This document shows, piece by piece, positions 23,963 to 35,100 of a stretch of 64,000 nt of DNA. The translations under genes and the position numbers were made by a program. The stretch's first letter is position 1, and each line of letters opens with the position of its first letter. A model generated the notes under the pieces. The model was not told where the DNA came from. It was given only the letters and a program-made list of their open reading frames with translations, and searched no databases. The DNA is taken from the NCBI RefSeq assembly GCF_003672135.1, contig NC_039517.1:4464001-4528000 (forward strand), in the 5' to 3' direction. Source of the stretch: Ooceraea biroi (Eukaryota; Arthropoda; Insecta; Hymenoptera; Formicidae).

Positions 23963-26646
23963 ATGACGGTGAAAACATGGAAATATATCCTGATATTTAT
24001 CATCATAAATTCTGGTAAGTTGCAGTTGCATGTGTCTCACACACACACACATGTGTAGAATTACAATTCTATCAAAAAAAAGAAAAGAATTTTTATTCAA
24101 TATAATTACCGAGAAATCAATTCGTAGTGGCAGCTGAGAGAATAAAGGACATGATTTACATGCCCTTGGATGCTGTAGCTGCTTGCTTCCGAAGACACAA
24201 TGGCACACATCAGTTTGGATGTTCTTGTAAGAATTGATCCTTTCATCTGTTATTTTCTCAGTCATCAGTTATTTAGTTGCCGGCTAGTATAGTGGTAAAG
24301 CGCAAGCGCGACTCCGAACCGTTCCACATTTATAATCGCTTTTGTTTGCGCAGCCGGTAGATCGGGAAGCGTGGGTGTTGTGCATCTCGTTGAGGTGGAC
24401 GACGATATCACTTGGCTAGAGAAAAACGCCACTGCTGGTCCATATGTTGTGGTTCTTTCGTTTGCGATGTTCAAAAAGAATACGCTCCTAAGACTGCGAG
24501 ATACAAATAACATAAACGGAGTGTTATTGGCGAAGAATAACAGTCAAGAGCTTCCGTCAGAGTATTCGCCAGAAGATACGTGTCCAAATCGGTACTCCAG
24601 TTACAAGAAGTGCGACGACCTGAGACCATGGAATCCCTTCGGATCTGCTTTACTCATGGAAGACTGGCCATTCCCTATGTTTTACACAGAGGTCAGATTC
24701 CAAGTACTGTGTGTTTGTGTAGGGTGTGACGGGCACTGAACGCTGGAAATATTATCGTTTTCAGAATCAGACGGTGTTGCAAGCTATAAAGTCTTGTTTC
24801 TCGGAACACAATGCTCACGATCTGGAGACGCAGTATCAGAGATCCCTGTGCGCAATAGAAATGAAGTCGTTCATGTACGCCGCCATTAATTCGGAATCTT
24901 GCATAAAGCGCACCGACTTCAAGCTAAATTTCAATCCAACTCAGTTTTGCGATCCGCTTGGAGACAGAAATATACACTGGCCATTGAGGCCTCTCGATAG
25001 GAATAATAATACGGTGATAATGGTGACAGCACGATTGGATGCGTCATCGTTATTCGATGGGATATCGCCCGGCGCGGAAAATACCATAACAGGATTGGTT
25101 ACGCTGCTTGCTACTGCGTATTACTTGAACCTTTTGGATATCACCGTCGACAGTGAGTATTCAGTCTCAATTGCCATAAGTATTAGGTGTACAAATTATT
25201 ATTATTTATTTTATTATTTTTTTTGTAATAAAGACTTAATTTCTTCAATGAGAGCACTGAATTAATTTGTACATCTAATATATAGCATATAAAATGTACG
25301 TGTTATTTAATAATATACTAACTCCTAGCGTCGTATCCCCAGAGACGAATGTTGTGTTTTCCCTGCTGAACGGAGAGGCATTTGATTACATAGGATCCAG
25401 TCGCATGATCTACGACATGAAGCAGAACAATTTTAACGCTCTCGGTGGGGTTAATCTGAAGTTGGATGATATCAAGAGCGTGATCGAGTTCGGCCAGTTG
25501 GGCAAAGGGAGAATAGTTCTCCATAGCAGCAGTAAAGATGATACCACCGATCGTTTGGCTAAAGTGTTGAATGCATCGATTCTTGTTGATAGTGTACCAC
25601 CTACGTCTGTGCAAAGTTTTCTGGAGGCGAGGCCCAGTCTAACGACTGTTGTTATAACCAATCATGAAAAAAGGTTTAAAAATCGATACTACAACAGTAT
25701 CTTGGACGACGGGGAAAATATTGGTTTTAATAGGTACATAATCTCGATTTCGACACACGTTTTATGCGTTTCTCATTACTGAGGTTTTCGTGTATCACGT
25801 TTTAGGAATGATAGCAACGCGCTCGCGTCGGAGTTAGCGAAGATCGCTGTTCAGGTCGCTAACGAGCTCTATCGCGAGGTGACGGGCGAGTCGGCGCCGC
25901 AGTCCGCCGATCTACCGATACCGCTGGAGGATCTCGTCGCAGAAATGTTGTACTGCTACGTCCAAAGTGCTAAGTGCACCCTGTTTCACGCGGCTTCGGC
26001 ACCCGGCGCTAAATTGATCAATCAGATCTTGCCGCTGTACGTCGGTGTGCACAGAGCGCCCAATGCCGCGACGACGCTAACGGGGCAGCTTCTGGCCCTG
26101 CTGACCGGCGAGAAACTCAGCGACATGAATGAAACGACCTGTCACGAAAACCGCCTCGCATGGATGGGTGGATACAATTATACAGGAATATGCATAAACT
26201 CAACCGTCAATTACAGTACAGCTGTGAGTCCGGCATTTATCATCGACGGTAAGTTATGCGCAGGCTGCTTGTGTTTTCTGAAAGCGTCTCTTGAATAATG
26301 GTTTCTCATGTTTAGGATATAATATGAAGTCTGGCGAGTACTCTACGTGGACGGAGTCCATATGGCAAACGTTGAGCGTCAGAATGTTTCTTAAACCATC
26401 GGCGGCGACAGAACGTTTCAGCATGATCCTGGGTAGTCTGGTTGCCGGCACCTCAATCGTGCTGGTGTGGTTTATCAATACCCGAGCTGACGTATTATTC
26501 AACTCGAGGTTCGTACTCGTAACGTAATGCCAGAATCGTGATATAGAACATCGTGGTAAAGAAGCAAGAGATTATTCACAAAATATGTGCTTGAGAAACT
26601 TTTATGCATGATATAATTTTGTTACAGGAGAACCGTCGATTGCTAG
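23963..26646 (+). CDS. Nct: Nicastrin, gamma-secretase subunit
   Basis: Exons 23963-24014, 24128-24226, 24354-24691, 24765-25152, 25286-25733, 25806-26248, 26316-26508, 26628-26646 encode about 659 aa. Nicastrin is the large type I glycoprotein of gamma-secretase. It recruits stubs of Notch and other single-pass substrates for cleavage by presenilin. The N-terminus MTVKTWKYILIFIIINSG is a signal peptide. DDLRPWNPFGSALLMEDWPF, ISPGAENTITGLVTLLATAY and NGEAFDYIGSSRMIYDM (the DYIGS region) are diagnostic. The ectodomain has several N-x-S/T sites. A single transmembrane helix (MILGSLVAGTSIVLVWFI) lies close to the C-terminus, as in the family. The start of exon 5 is uncertain. Using 25329 instead requires exon 4 to extend to 25186; both versions keep phase and differ by a few residues. 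A MITE lies between them. Confidence 0.93.
25186..25275. mobile_element. 90-bp mariner-like MITE in nicastrin intron 4
   Basis: GGTGTACAAATTA at the left end and TAATTTGTACATC at the right end are inverted repeats, flanked by TA on both sides (25184-25185 and 25276-25277). It is the shortest member of a family with copies at 37890, 43591 and 55166. Its ends sit within a few bases of alternative splice sites of nicastrin. Confidence 0.65.
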
Positions 26647-26862
26647 GGACACGCCGCGGACCACATATCAATGACCAGGTTGGATCATCGTCGCGAAGAT
26701 CGGGATGTTCCAATAACTAGCCTTTAACTGTATGTGTGGTGCGCCCTCGGACGATCTATTTAATTCAGAATATTCAAATATTGTTACGCGCGTGTCATTG
26801 TCATTGCGATTACGTTATTTATCGTTATTTATCGTTCCTCATACATTGCGTTCAATTGTGAA

Positions 26863-26868
26863 AATAAA
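26863..26868 (+). terminator. Poly(A) signal of nicastrin
   Basis: AATAAA about 217 bp after the nicastrin stop codon, followed by a T-rich tract (ACGTTTTTAATATC). Confidence 0.6.
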
Positions 26869-26889
26869 CCGATACGTTTTTAATATCTC

Positions 26890-26958
26890 AAGCCCGTTTT
26901 TTTAGACTATGTAATATATTGCGCAAGATTTGAGATTTGCATAGTCTAAAACGGGCTT
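26890..26958. repeat. Hairpin-forming inverted repeat just past nicastrin
   Basis: The left arm AAGCCCGTTTTTTTAGACTA(TG) and right arm (CA)TAGTCTAAAACGGGCTT are reverse complements apart from a few extra T residues, with a loop of about 28 bases. It lies 20 bp after the nicastrin poly(A) signal. It could be a tiny MITE or a structured 3' end. Confidence 0.6.
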
Positions 26959-29900
26959 TAGTGTAAATATATCTCTTCTTTGCATTTCTCCAAATTATTA
27001 AAACTATGTATACAGCTATTTGTAATGTAAATATAAAAAAAGATGTTGAACAACAAAACACTCGATCATTTTAACAGCATTTCACGTATACGTGGGCGCG
27101 CGCGCGCTCGTGTTGTGTACGTGTTAGTATACAGGGAAATGTAATGTAATACATCACATTATACCCTGTATATTTCCTTGTGTGATGCGTGTGCGTGTGT
27201 GGCGCGCACATGTGTACATATACATACATACACATGTATGCGCACGTACGAGATTATTGAAGAACGAATTTTAATAATGATATAAATTTGTTAGTATAAC
27301 ATTAAATATGCAAATCGTTTAAATCTGTAATGTGTAAAACTGCATTGTTTTTTACTTCTCTAGCCGCGTTTAAGTTTATCTAGATCTAGAAACAATTAAA
27401 AACTTTATAAATGGTAATTAAAATTTAAGCTCCATCTTTTGCTGATAGTTTTAAGTTTACATAATACACGTATAATGTATTGCTCTTCATTAAAGCGTGG
27501 GACGATTGTAGGAATATATGTATAAACGCAGAATTAATAAATAGTATTTTATATAACTATGATAAGAATAAAACAAAGAAATAATGCAAGCGTGATGGCG
27601 TTTATTATCGTTAAACAACTTACTTAACAGGGCTTTGATGTACACGGGAAAGAAGTGTTTAATTTATATATTTATGCTTTTTTTTAGTATGCATGTGTAA
27701 GTATATAATATGTTTTATTTACGACTCTTAAAATTTCGACAAAGTTAGAAGCGGGTCGTTCGTCTTTGTTTGTCTTTAGGAATGACGGATTTATCGAATC
27801 TTTGAGAGAATTATTGTACGAGACGAAGATACTGCACAATATAAGGATACAACTAAAAAACAACATGCAACGTAACTGAAAGTATTTTAACATTTTTCAT
27901 AACGTAATTATATATGTCATACAGAACCGAAGTAACCAATTATTTTAATGATTTATTAATAATCATAATCACCGAATGTGAAAACAATCACGAAATTGTT
28001 CAGCGTTACGTCAAAGACCACATTATATTCTGACCCATCTCTACCTTCGTTTTTTATTTACTCCTTTTTAATCTAATTCTCTCGACAGATAATCGACAGA
28101 TTTCGTACTCGATAATGCGAAGAATGCGGCAGACGTTAATGCTTCCTATTCGTATTAAGACTCCATATGCACGCGTCATAGGATTTTTATTACGGCTACT
28201 ACATGTAAAAAAAAAAATGAAAGTACCTGGTGAAAATATGTCAAATGCGTACACATGTTTTGGCTTTATCCACGTGCATATGGGTGACATCGCTCCGTTA
28301 CGCACGCTCCGATACGACACGTTCAACCTCTTCGGCAATCGTTTACGCTTTTCTCAACTAATTTTCTGTATACAAGGATGAAGTAGGAGGGCTGGGCACC
28401 GCCCACCGAATTATCACAGTCGTTTGGTGCCGCAGCACATACGTATACATGGTTCAGCCTTACAACCTACCTCTTAATATCTAGCATTATCTCAGCATTA
28501 AATTGATTTATCTTGAATACAATATAGTCCCGTACCCACAGGTGGTTCGTCAAAGCAATAATTGTTAAAGAAATCTGATTATCTGTTGTTGTTCGTCTCG
28601 TTGAAATTGAATGCGTATGCGACTGTGTGCATTATTGCTTGTTACAAACGGCCCGTTTACGTGGTACGCGAAGCACTTTGGCGAATGTCCGAACAGGTGT
28701 TCTCCTTAAATCAGAAAAAAAAGCATCGTACAATACAATAAGCAATGTTTTCCCGCTTCGTCTTTTTTTGTTTTTGTTATCGTTGCAGCCGATTATTATT
28801 ATTATTATTACTTTAAGCGAACCGATGTCGTAGCACCGTACACGAATCTATGCTATCAGCTGTCTGCAACTGATGATATCGTTTTACTCGAGTCACGTCG
28901 CATGTTCTAAACGTCCATGTGATTACTACGATGTAATCGTGATCGAAGTTACGATCAAGCTACCAAGTGGAACTTATATATCATTATACACGAGAATCGA
29001 TTTCTTAAAAGGAAACAACGTACAAAACTACACGCAGTGTGTATTCAACCTGAATCATTCGTAAGCTATAATGATGGAAGCACTCTGGTCAATCGGCTAT
29101 GTACATCAAGAAACTCGTTGTAAGCGAAGAATATATAAGTACAACAGAAAAATCGTATCTGGCTATTTTAAGGTCACCTGACATCACCAGGCTGTATTAC
29201 ATAATTACATTTTCCTCCCACGATTGTGTGACTAGTGCCAGTTCGCTTATCAATAACTGATTCGTGAGAAGAAATCATGATTGTAACGATATCGACCGAA
29301 TTGAAATGAGCTGGTCGAAAATCGCGATAATTCCACCATTGCCGGACCTGCTGACCCATTGGGAGAACGATGACTACAGCTTTCTGTGGAATCAATGGAC
29401 TTGGGAGTGACTAATTTCTGCTACGTTACTTCACGCGTCGAATCTAACGGCGTGATACAACGAGATAGATAGAAATGCTTCTTATCAATGGACGGACCGC
29501 GCGGAAATGACGGATCGAAAAAGCATAAATATACATGCGATGTGCGGATCAGGAAGAACGATATGTACACGGGCATATCGGAGAGAAGACGGCTATGGTT
29601 TGCCAACGGGTGCTAAACCTTGCGGGGAATTCAAGATAAAGGAATCTCCTCCGTGTTAAAACGTAAAGGAAACATCCCTACTGCATCGACAGTAAAACGT
29701 AATGATCATATGTAGACAGCCTGTGCATAAACGTTAACATTCTACAATGGCATGTATCTTGTTAAATATTCAATTTTTCAGTTATAAGAAAAGTTATTAC
29801 CTTCTCTTTCGCATACTTAGTAATATTTCTTCTTTGCTTTATCTCTATAATTCTCTTTTTTTCTCTCTCTCTCCTCTCACTCTCACTCTCACGTACACGC

Positions 29901-30077
29901 AGCAGAGATACACACACGCACGCACATACACACGGAAAGTTTCGCATGTAATATGTACAATAGTATCATGTGTAACATACACATGCGTACAGTACACGCT
30001 TGAAAACGCGACACTTAGAGTTTAAAAATATATAATCATCATATATTTAAAGTATTATGTCATCATTGTGTTGTGTA

Positions 30078-30210
30078 TTGTTGCTGCTGCTGCTGCTGCT
30101 GCTGTTGTTATTACTATTATCATTATTACATAATTATAGTTATAATTATTATCATTATCAATAGTATGATAATTAACATTATCATTATTATTCATATCAT
30201 CATTATTATT
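30078..30210. repeat. CTG trinucleotide tract followed by ATT/ATC tract
   Basis: TGCTGCTGCTGCTGCTGCTG is followed by TTATTACTATTATCATTATT-type repeats. The predicted polycysteine/polytyrosine peptide is an artefact of the repeat. Confidence 0.8.
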
Positions 30211-30667
30211 ATCATGGAGGGACAGCACTTTGCTATGCCACGACACTGCAGAGCGGAACGAAGACTAAACGCGGAAGTTACCACGCTCTTTAATGGCACG
30301 AAAAATACAATTAATATCATATAGTATAGCGTTTTTATCGAAATTTAAAAATTTCAGTAGGCTTCGTCCAAGTTATCTTTTTACGAACTACATATATAAT
30401 GTTTTTTTCTAATCAGTTAATTTATAATTTTCATATTATTGTGGGTTAGCCGTGGTCTTTATCAGTTTTCATTATCAATATTATATCGCTACATACAAGT
30501 TATAAAAATACGGAGAAAAAATTAATCAATTAATTTCTATTTTAAGGAATATATACAAATTATATAAAATTGCAAGCACAGAAACTTCGTGAATTTTCAG
30601 CTTTCTCTTGTTTCTCTTGTTAACAGAAGACTGAGATTGTTGCGATAGAAATACAAATAGAAGTATA

Positions 30668-30930
30668 AATCTTAGTCATACTAGTATTAGTAGTAGTAAT
30701 AGTGATAGTAATAATAGTACGTTAATAGTAATAGTACGAATATAACAGCGATGGTAATAGTAATAGTAGTAGTAATAGTAGTAGTAGTAGTAATAGTTGT
30801 AATAATAATAGTTGTAGAATAGTAGCAATAGTAGTAGTAGTAATAGTATTATAGTAGCGATAGTAATAGTAGCAGCAATGGAAGGAACAGCAATAGTAAT
30901 AGTGATAGTATTATTAACAATAGTAGACAG
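30668..30930. repeat. Degenerate AGT/AAT trinucleotide repeat, about 260 bp
   Basis: Near-continuous runs of AGTAGTAGTAATAGT-type triplets with occasional interruptions (AGCGATGG, CAGCAATGG). No gene is associated with it. Confidence 0.8.
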
Positions 30931-31321
30931 TATACTACGTCCAGCGAGAGAACATTATCGAAAACACGTCCATTCCGTACAAGCTCGTGGTATGTCGAAA
31001 TTATTTCACCCGCTCAGTTTTTTCTAAGCTGAGCTCCGAGCCCGAGCATGCCGTATTACGTATACTGAGTATAGAGCGGCACTACATGCCACTTATAGCC
31101 CGCCTATGTGCGCAGACGATGTTCTCTCACTGGACGCAGTATAGCGATAATGAGAAAAATTGAAGTTGCTATAATGGTAGCAATAGTAGTATAGTGGGAT
31201 AGTGGTAACAATATTTAGTTGTAACAAATAAGGGAATAACTAATAAGCAAGATCAAGGAGCTAACAGAAAATGAAGATTTGATTTTTCTCCTCATTATTT
31301 TATTGTGTTCAATCGAAATTA

Positions 31322-31322
<1 letters not shown>

Positions 31323-31357
<35 letters not shown>
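31323..31357. repeat. (TG)n dinucleotide microsatellite
   Basis: An uninterrupted TG run of about 35 bp in the 3' flank of PKNOX. Confidence 0.95.
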
Positions 31358-31360
<3 letters not shown>

Positions 31361-32128
31361 ACTGAAAAATTGGCAATAGTCAATCTTTGAACACAATTAA
31401 TATAGTGTATAAAAAAATATATATATAAAGAACAAATTTGTGTGACATTGTTACGTCTATAATTTTCTAGCCGAGAACGTACCTTTTAAAAAAGAAAATA
31501 CAAGTAATAAATAAATCTCTTTATGGCAGATATTTTTAATCTACCAATAATCAATGTAATTACATGTACAAAGCAGAAAGAGAGAGTATATTTGTTTCAA
31601 TATATTACGAATGTCACATAAATAACATGTCTCATGCCTCTGGCAGATGAAAAAATTGAACTAATAGAAAAAATCATAATTCTCAGGAAAGCACGGGTAT
31701 ATCGTTACTATTTGCACACGTACTGGCGATCACTTAAAAATGTTTCGTCGAAAAATAAATAATATTCCTCACAGCTTTAATGCAAATTTATACTTTTGTA
31801 TATTTAAATTAGCAGCTCTTTCTAGTACCTATTCGATCTCAGTTCTCCCCTCTCGACTCAACAATATTGCGACGATCTCCGATGCCGAAAATGAAAACTC
31901 TAATTAGTTGTCACATAAACTGACAGTTGCATAAATGGTAGCGACTGGTTTAAGTATCGAATGATCAGAGAGCGTGATAACCCCTACCCACATATCCTTA
32001 ACTTTCATGAGATTAATTACGTATTTGACAGTTAAAGCGATATCTATTCTCGAATATCTTAATACTGTAATGAGCAACTGGATTTGAAGGTACCGTAAAG
32101 AGGTTGACGTTTCGGTGATCGGCAGAGG

Positions 32129-35100
32129 TCAGTGGATATCATCTTCGTCGCTATCGTTACCGTCTTTCGATCTAGCGACACCCTCACCGTCGCTAGAACC
32201 CGAATCACTTGCGGAATCTTCGGACTGCCAGTCCGCTTGTTGCTGCTGACTCGCCTGTTGCTGTACCGAGTGTTTCGAAACTTTATGGCGTTTTCCTACG
32301 CGCGATGCCGTATCCGCACCTGCCCCGTCCAGCATGGGTTGCAGAATCCGTCGACGGGCATTGATAAACCAATTGTTTACTTGCAGCAGCGTTAAGTTCG
32401 TCTGACTGGCAATTTGACGTTTCTCGTCCTCGGTTGGGTAAGGATGCTGCGATTAATACATACAAATATCGTACACGTGCTCAATATGTATACACGACGT
32501 TGCGTTGTAGCGAATTCTCAACAGATACTCACTACTAAATGCTGAAAAAGCCACGTTCGCATGATGCTGGTGGCATGTTTAGGCAAAACACCTCGCTTCT
32601 GACGTCCTTTTCTAGCACTACTGTGATTACTCCTATGATTTCCAGCGCTATGATTTGAAACCGCGTTACTGGCACCTTCATCCTCATCTTCGCTCGCCGC
32701 TGGGGAAGGTGAACCTGCAACAGTAATGTCTAAACACGAGTAACGTGTTTAGTATACCGTAATCCGTTAGACACTACGATGTACGTAACATAATGCGATC
32801 GCGTCACAAGTTTAATGATACTTTGAAAGTTATAATCATGGTTGTATGTGTGTAGATATTTTTATATATACACACACGCACACGCAATTTTTATGCGCCA
32901 ATTCTCTTAGTAGAATAAATTTCTGAGATTTCTCGAGAACGAAATTCCTAATCTTGTAAAGTGAGAATCACGATAATTTTTCAAAAGCAAATATTTCAAG
33001 TTGTTTAAGTAGATTGTCTAAAATTTAAACTTAACGCGTTAAAGTATAGAAAATCGTAAAGGATAATGAAAATATTCTGCGCGCGCCGCAAGAAAAGAGA
33101 AATACAATATTCCTAACCGAGATACTTTTCATCGTTAGTATTTCTGACATCCACGTATTCTTTTTCCCTTTCTCGCAACGCAAGAAGCCCCCAGTATCCA
33201 GCTTCTTCCAAATAAACTCTATCAGAGATAGTCTGCAGATACTCGATACTGTCATCTATAAATGAATTTCAACGGAGTTTTGCTAGAAACTATAATTGCC
33301 AAACCTCCAAGACGTATCTGAGTAGAAAAAAATTAACAATAAAGAAAACCAGGATAAATTTCAGTGTTAATCCACATTTCATGAATGCCGGTGAAATGAT
33401 GTCAATGCAACATCATGAAACTAGCAAACAGAACAAATCAGATTCAACGACATCGCTTTTGCAGGAAATCGGTCGGCTCACCTTGACCAAGATACATATC
33501 ATTAACCGGGGTACACGCGTGCGCCCCGATTTGCGAGAGAGGCGTGCTTCCGTGCACCGCGGGCGGCGAGAGCGGATCGTCGTGGTCTTGGTTAGTGGAC
33601 CTGCCCGAACGCTGGACAGCGGAAGACGATCGGACCGACGACGGTTGGTCGTGATTGACGCTCTCTTCTCGCGCGAGCGGATTCGTGCCATCGTTCTCCG
33701 CCACGGGATCCCCTCGGCTCACTCTGAATCCGTTAGCTCCCGATTCATCATTGCCTGTAGATGACAGCACCTGGCAAATATATGTCTCAACTAGCCGTCA
33801 GAGAGCAGGGATGGGAATTCTGTAATAACGGAAGGGACGTACGCGTACGCTCTTGATGCGACCGAATCGATCATCCGCGCGATCGTTGGACGATGCGATC
33901 CGTCGCAACGAGGCAAAAGGTAACATCGCCACTCGCGTACGTCCCTTCGACTACGAGGATATCTACGTTGGTAAGGGGACAGACAGACCCGAGGGAGTCT
34001 CGCTTTTGTAGCAACTATCGGACAACCGTCTAACCTGTAGCGGACTGCTGCCGTTGCTTCCACTCGACGGACCCATGTCGTGCCCGTGGTGGCTGTAGTC
34101 GCTCCGTAGTAGGTTCTCGCTCTGCATCTTGCCCTTCAGGCACGTGATGTATCTGTTGCAGAAGTCCTTGCACAGTTCCTGCACCTTTTCCAGCTCCAGG
34201 AGGTGAATGCGCAGCACTTGTATGGCCTTGATCATCTGCAACGTCCGCGAGAACGAGAGGACTCGGGTTTCATCAATCTTTCTTTAAAAGTCGATCGTCT
34301 TTCTCGTCGCTGCTCTTTTGTTCGTCGCGATATCGCGATCTCGCACGAATCTGATTCTACGTACGGGGAAGGACGAGAAGTGAATTCTGCCCGAGCATCT
34401 TTGTCTTTATCTTGATCAGACTGGATGTGAAATAAATCACTCTGCAATTTCGATTTTACATAAAACATCTCGATTTTTACAAACGCAAACATTTCGCGCG
34501 CGCGCGTGTGTGTGTACGCGATATAGAGAATCCCCTATTATGAGATATGCTCCTAATATGAGATAATGGGGTTTCTGCTAAACTATTGAGCACCATCTGT
34601 TAGTTCCACCATGAACTTATTATTCTTGGTGTAAAATGTATTTAGTGAAAAATTCATTGTTCGTTATTGCGTTTAGCCTTTGCGAGAAAAGGTTTGTGAA
34701 ATTGTGAACATGTCAAAGGAACTTGAGGTTAGTCTTTAAACCTTGTTTATTATATAATAAAGAAATGGCTGGCAATAAATTCAGTATGCAATGATAGAGT
34801 GGAATCGTAGTAACAGGAAAATACGCGATTTGTTGAATTGCTTAATTGTAGAGGTTAGATTTCATGATCGCGGAACCGCTAGGCGTGTGGCTCGTATAAT
34901 GAGATATTCAGGGTACTCTTAATATGAGATAATTATTGCTCGAATATGAAGATTATGTAGTGTAATAAAAAGAAAGAAAACACTACTTAAGGTTAAAGAA
35001 AAGTTAATACGAATTTATATTACGAATTTCTGTGTATTTAATTTTTATAGAATCTGACTATGGAGGTTAGAAAAACGAGGAAGCGTCGACAGTAGAATCG

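Larger units (their letters stand above)
26969..32128. other. Large gene-free interval with many simple repeats
   Basis: I found no exon with a recognisable product in these 5.2 kb. The part next to 32128 is presumably the PKNOX 3' UTR (TTTATT, i.e. minus-strand AATAAA, occurs near 31291). Simple repeats: an imperfect palindrome with TATACAGGG / CCCTGTATA ends at about 27130-27174, (GTGTGCGC)-type tracts near 27180-27200, CTG repeats at 30078-30102, a long degenerate AGTAGTAAT tract at about 30668-30930, and (TG)n at 31323-31357. Short open frames here are repeat-driven. Confidence 0.5.

Noticed and set aside
30055..30324. Polycysteine/polytyrosine and Asn-rich peptides
   Set aside because: Products of trinucleotide microsatellites.
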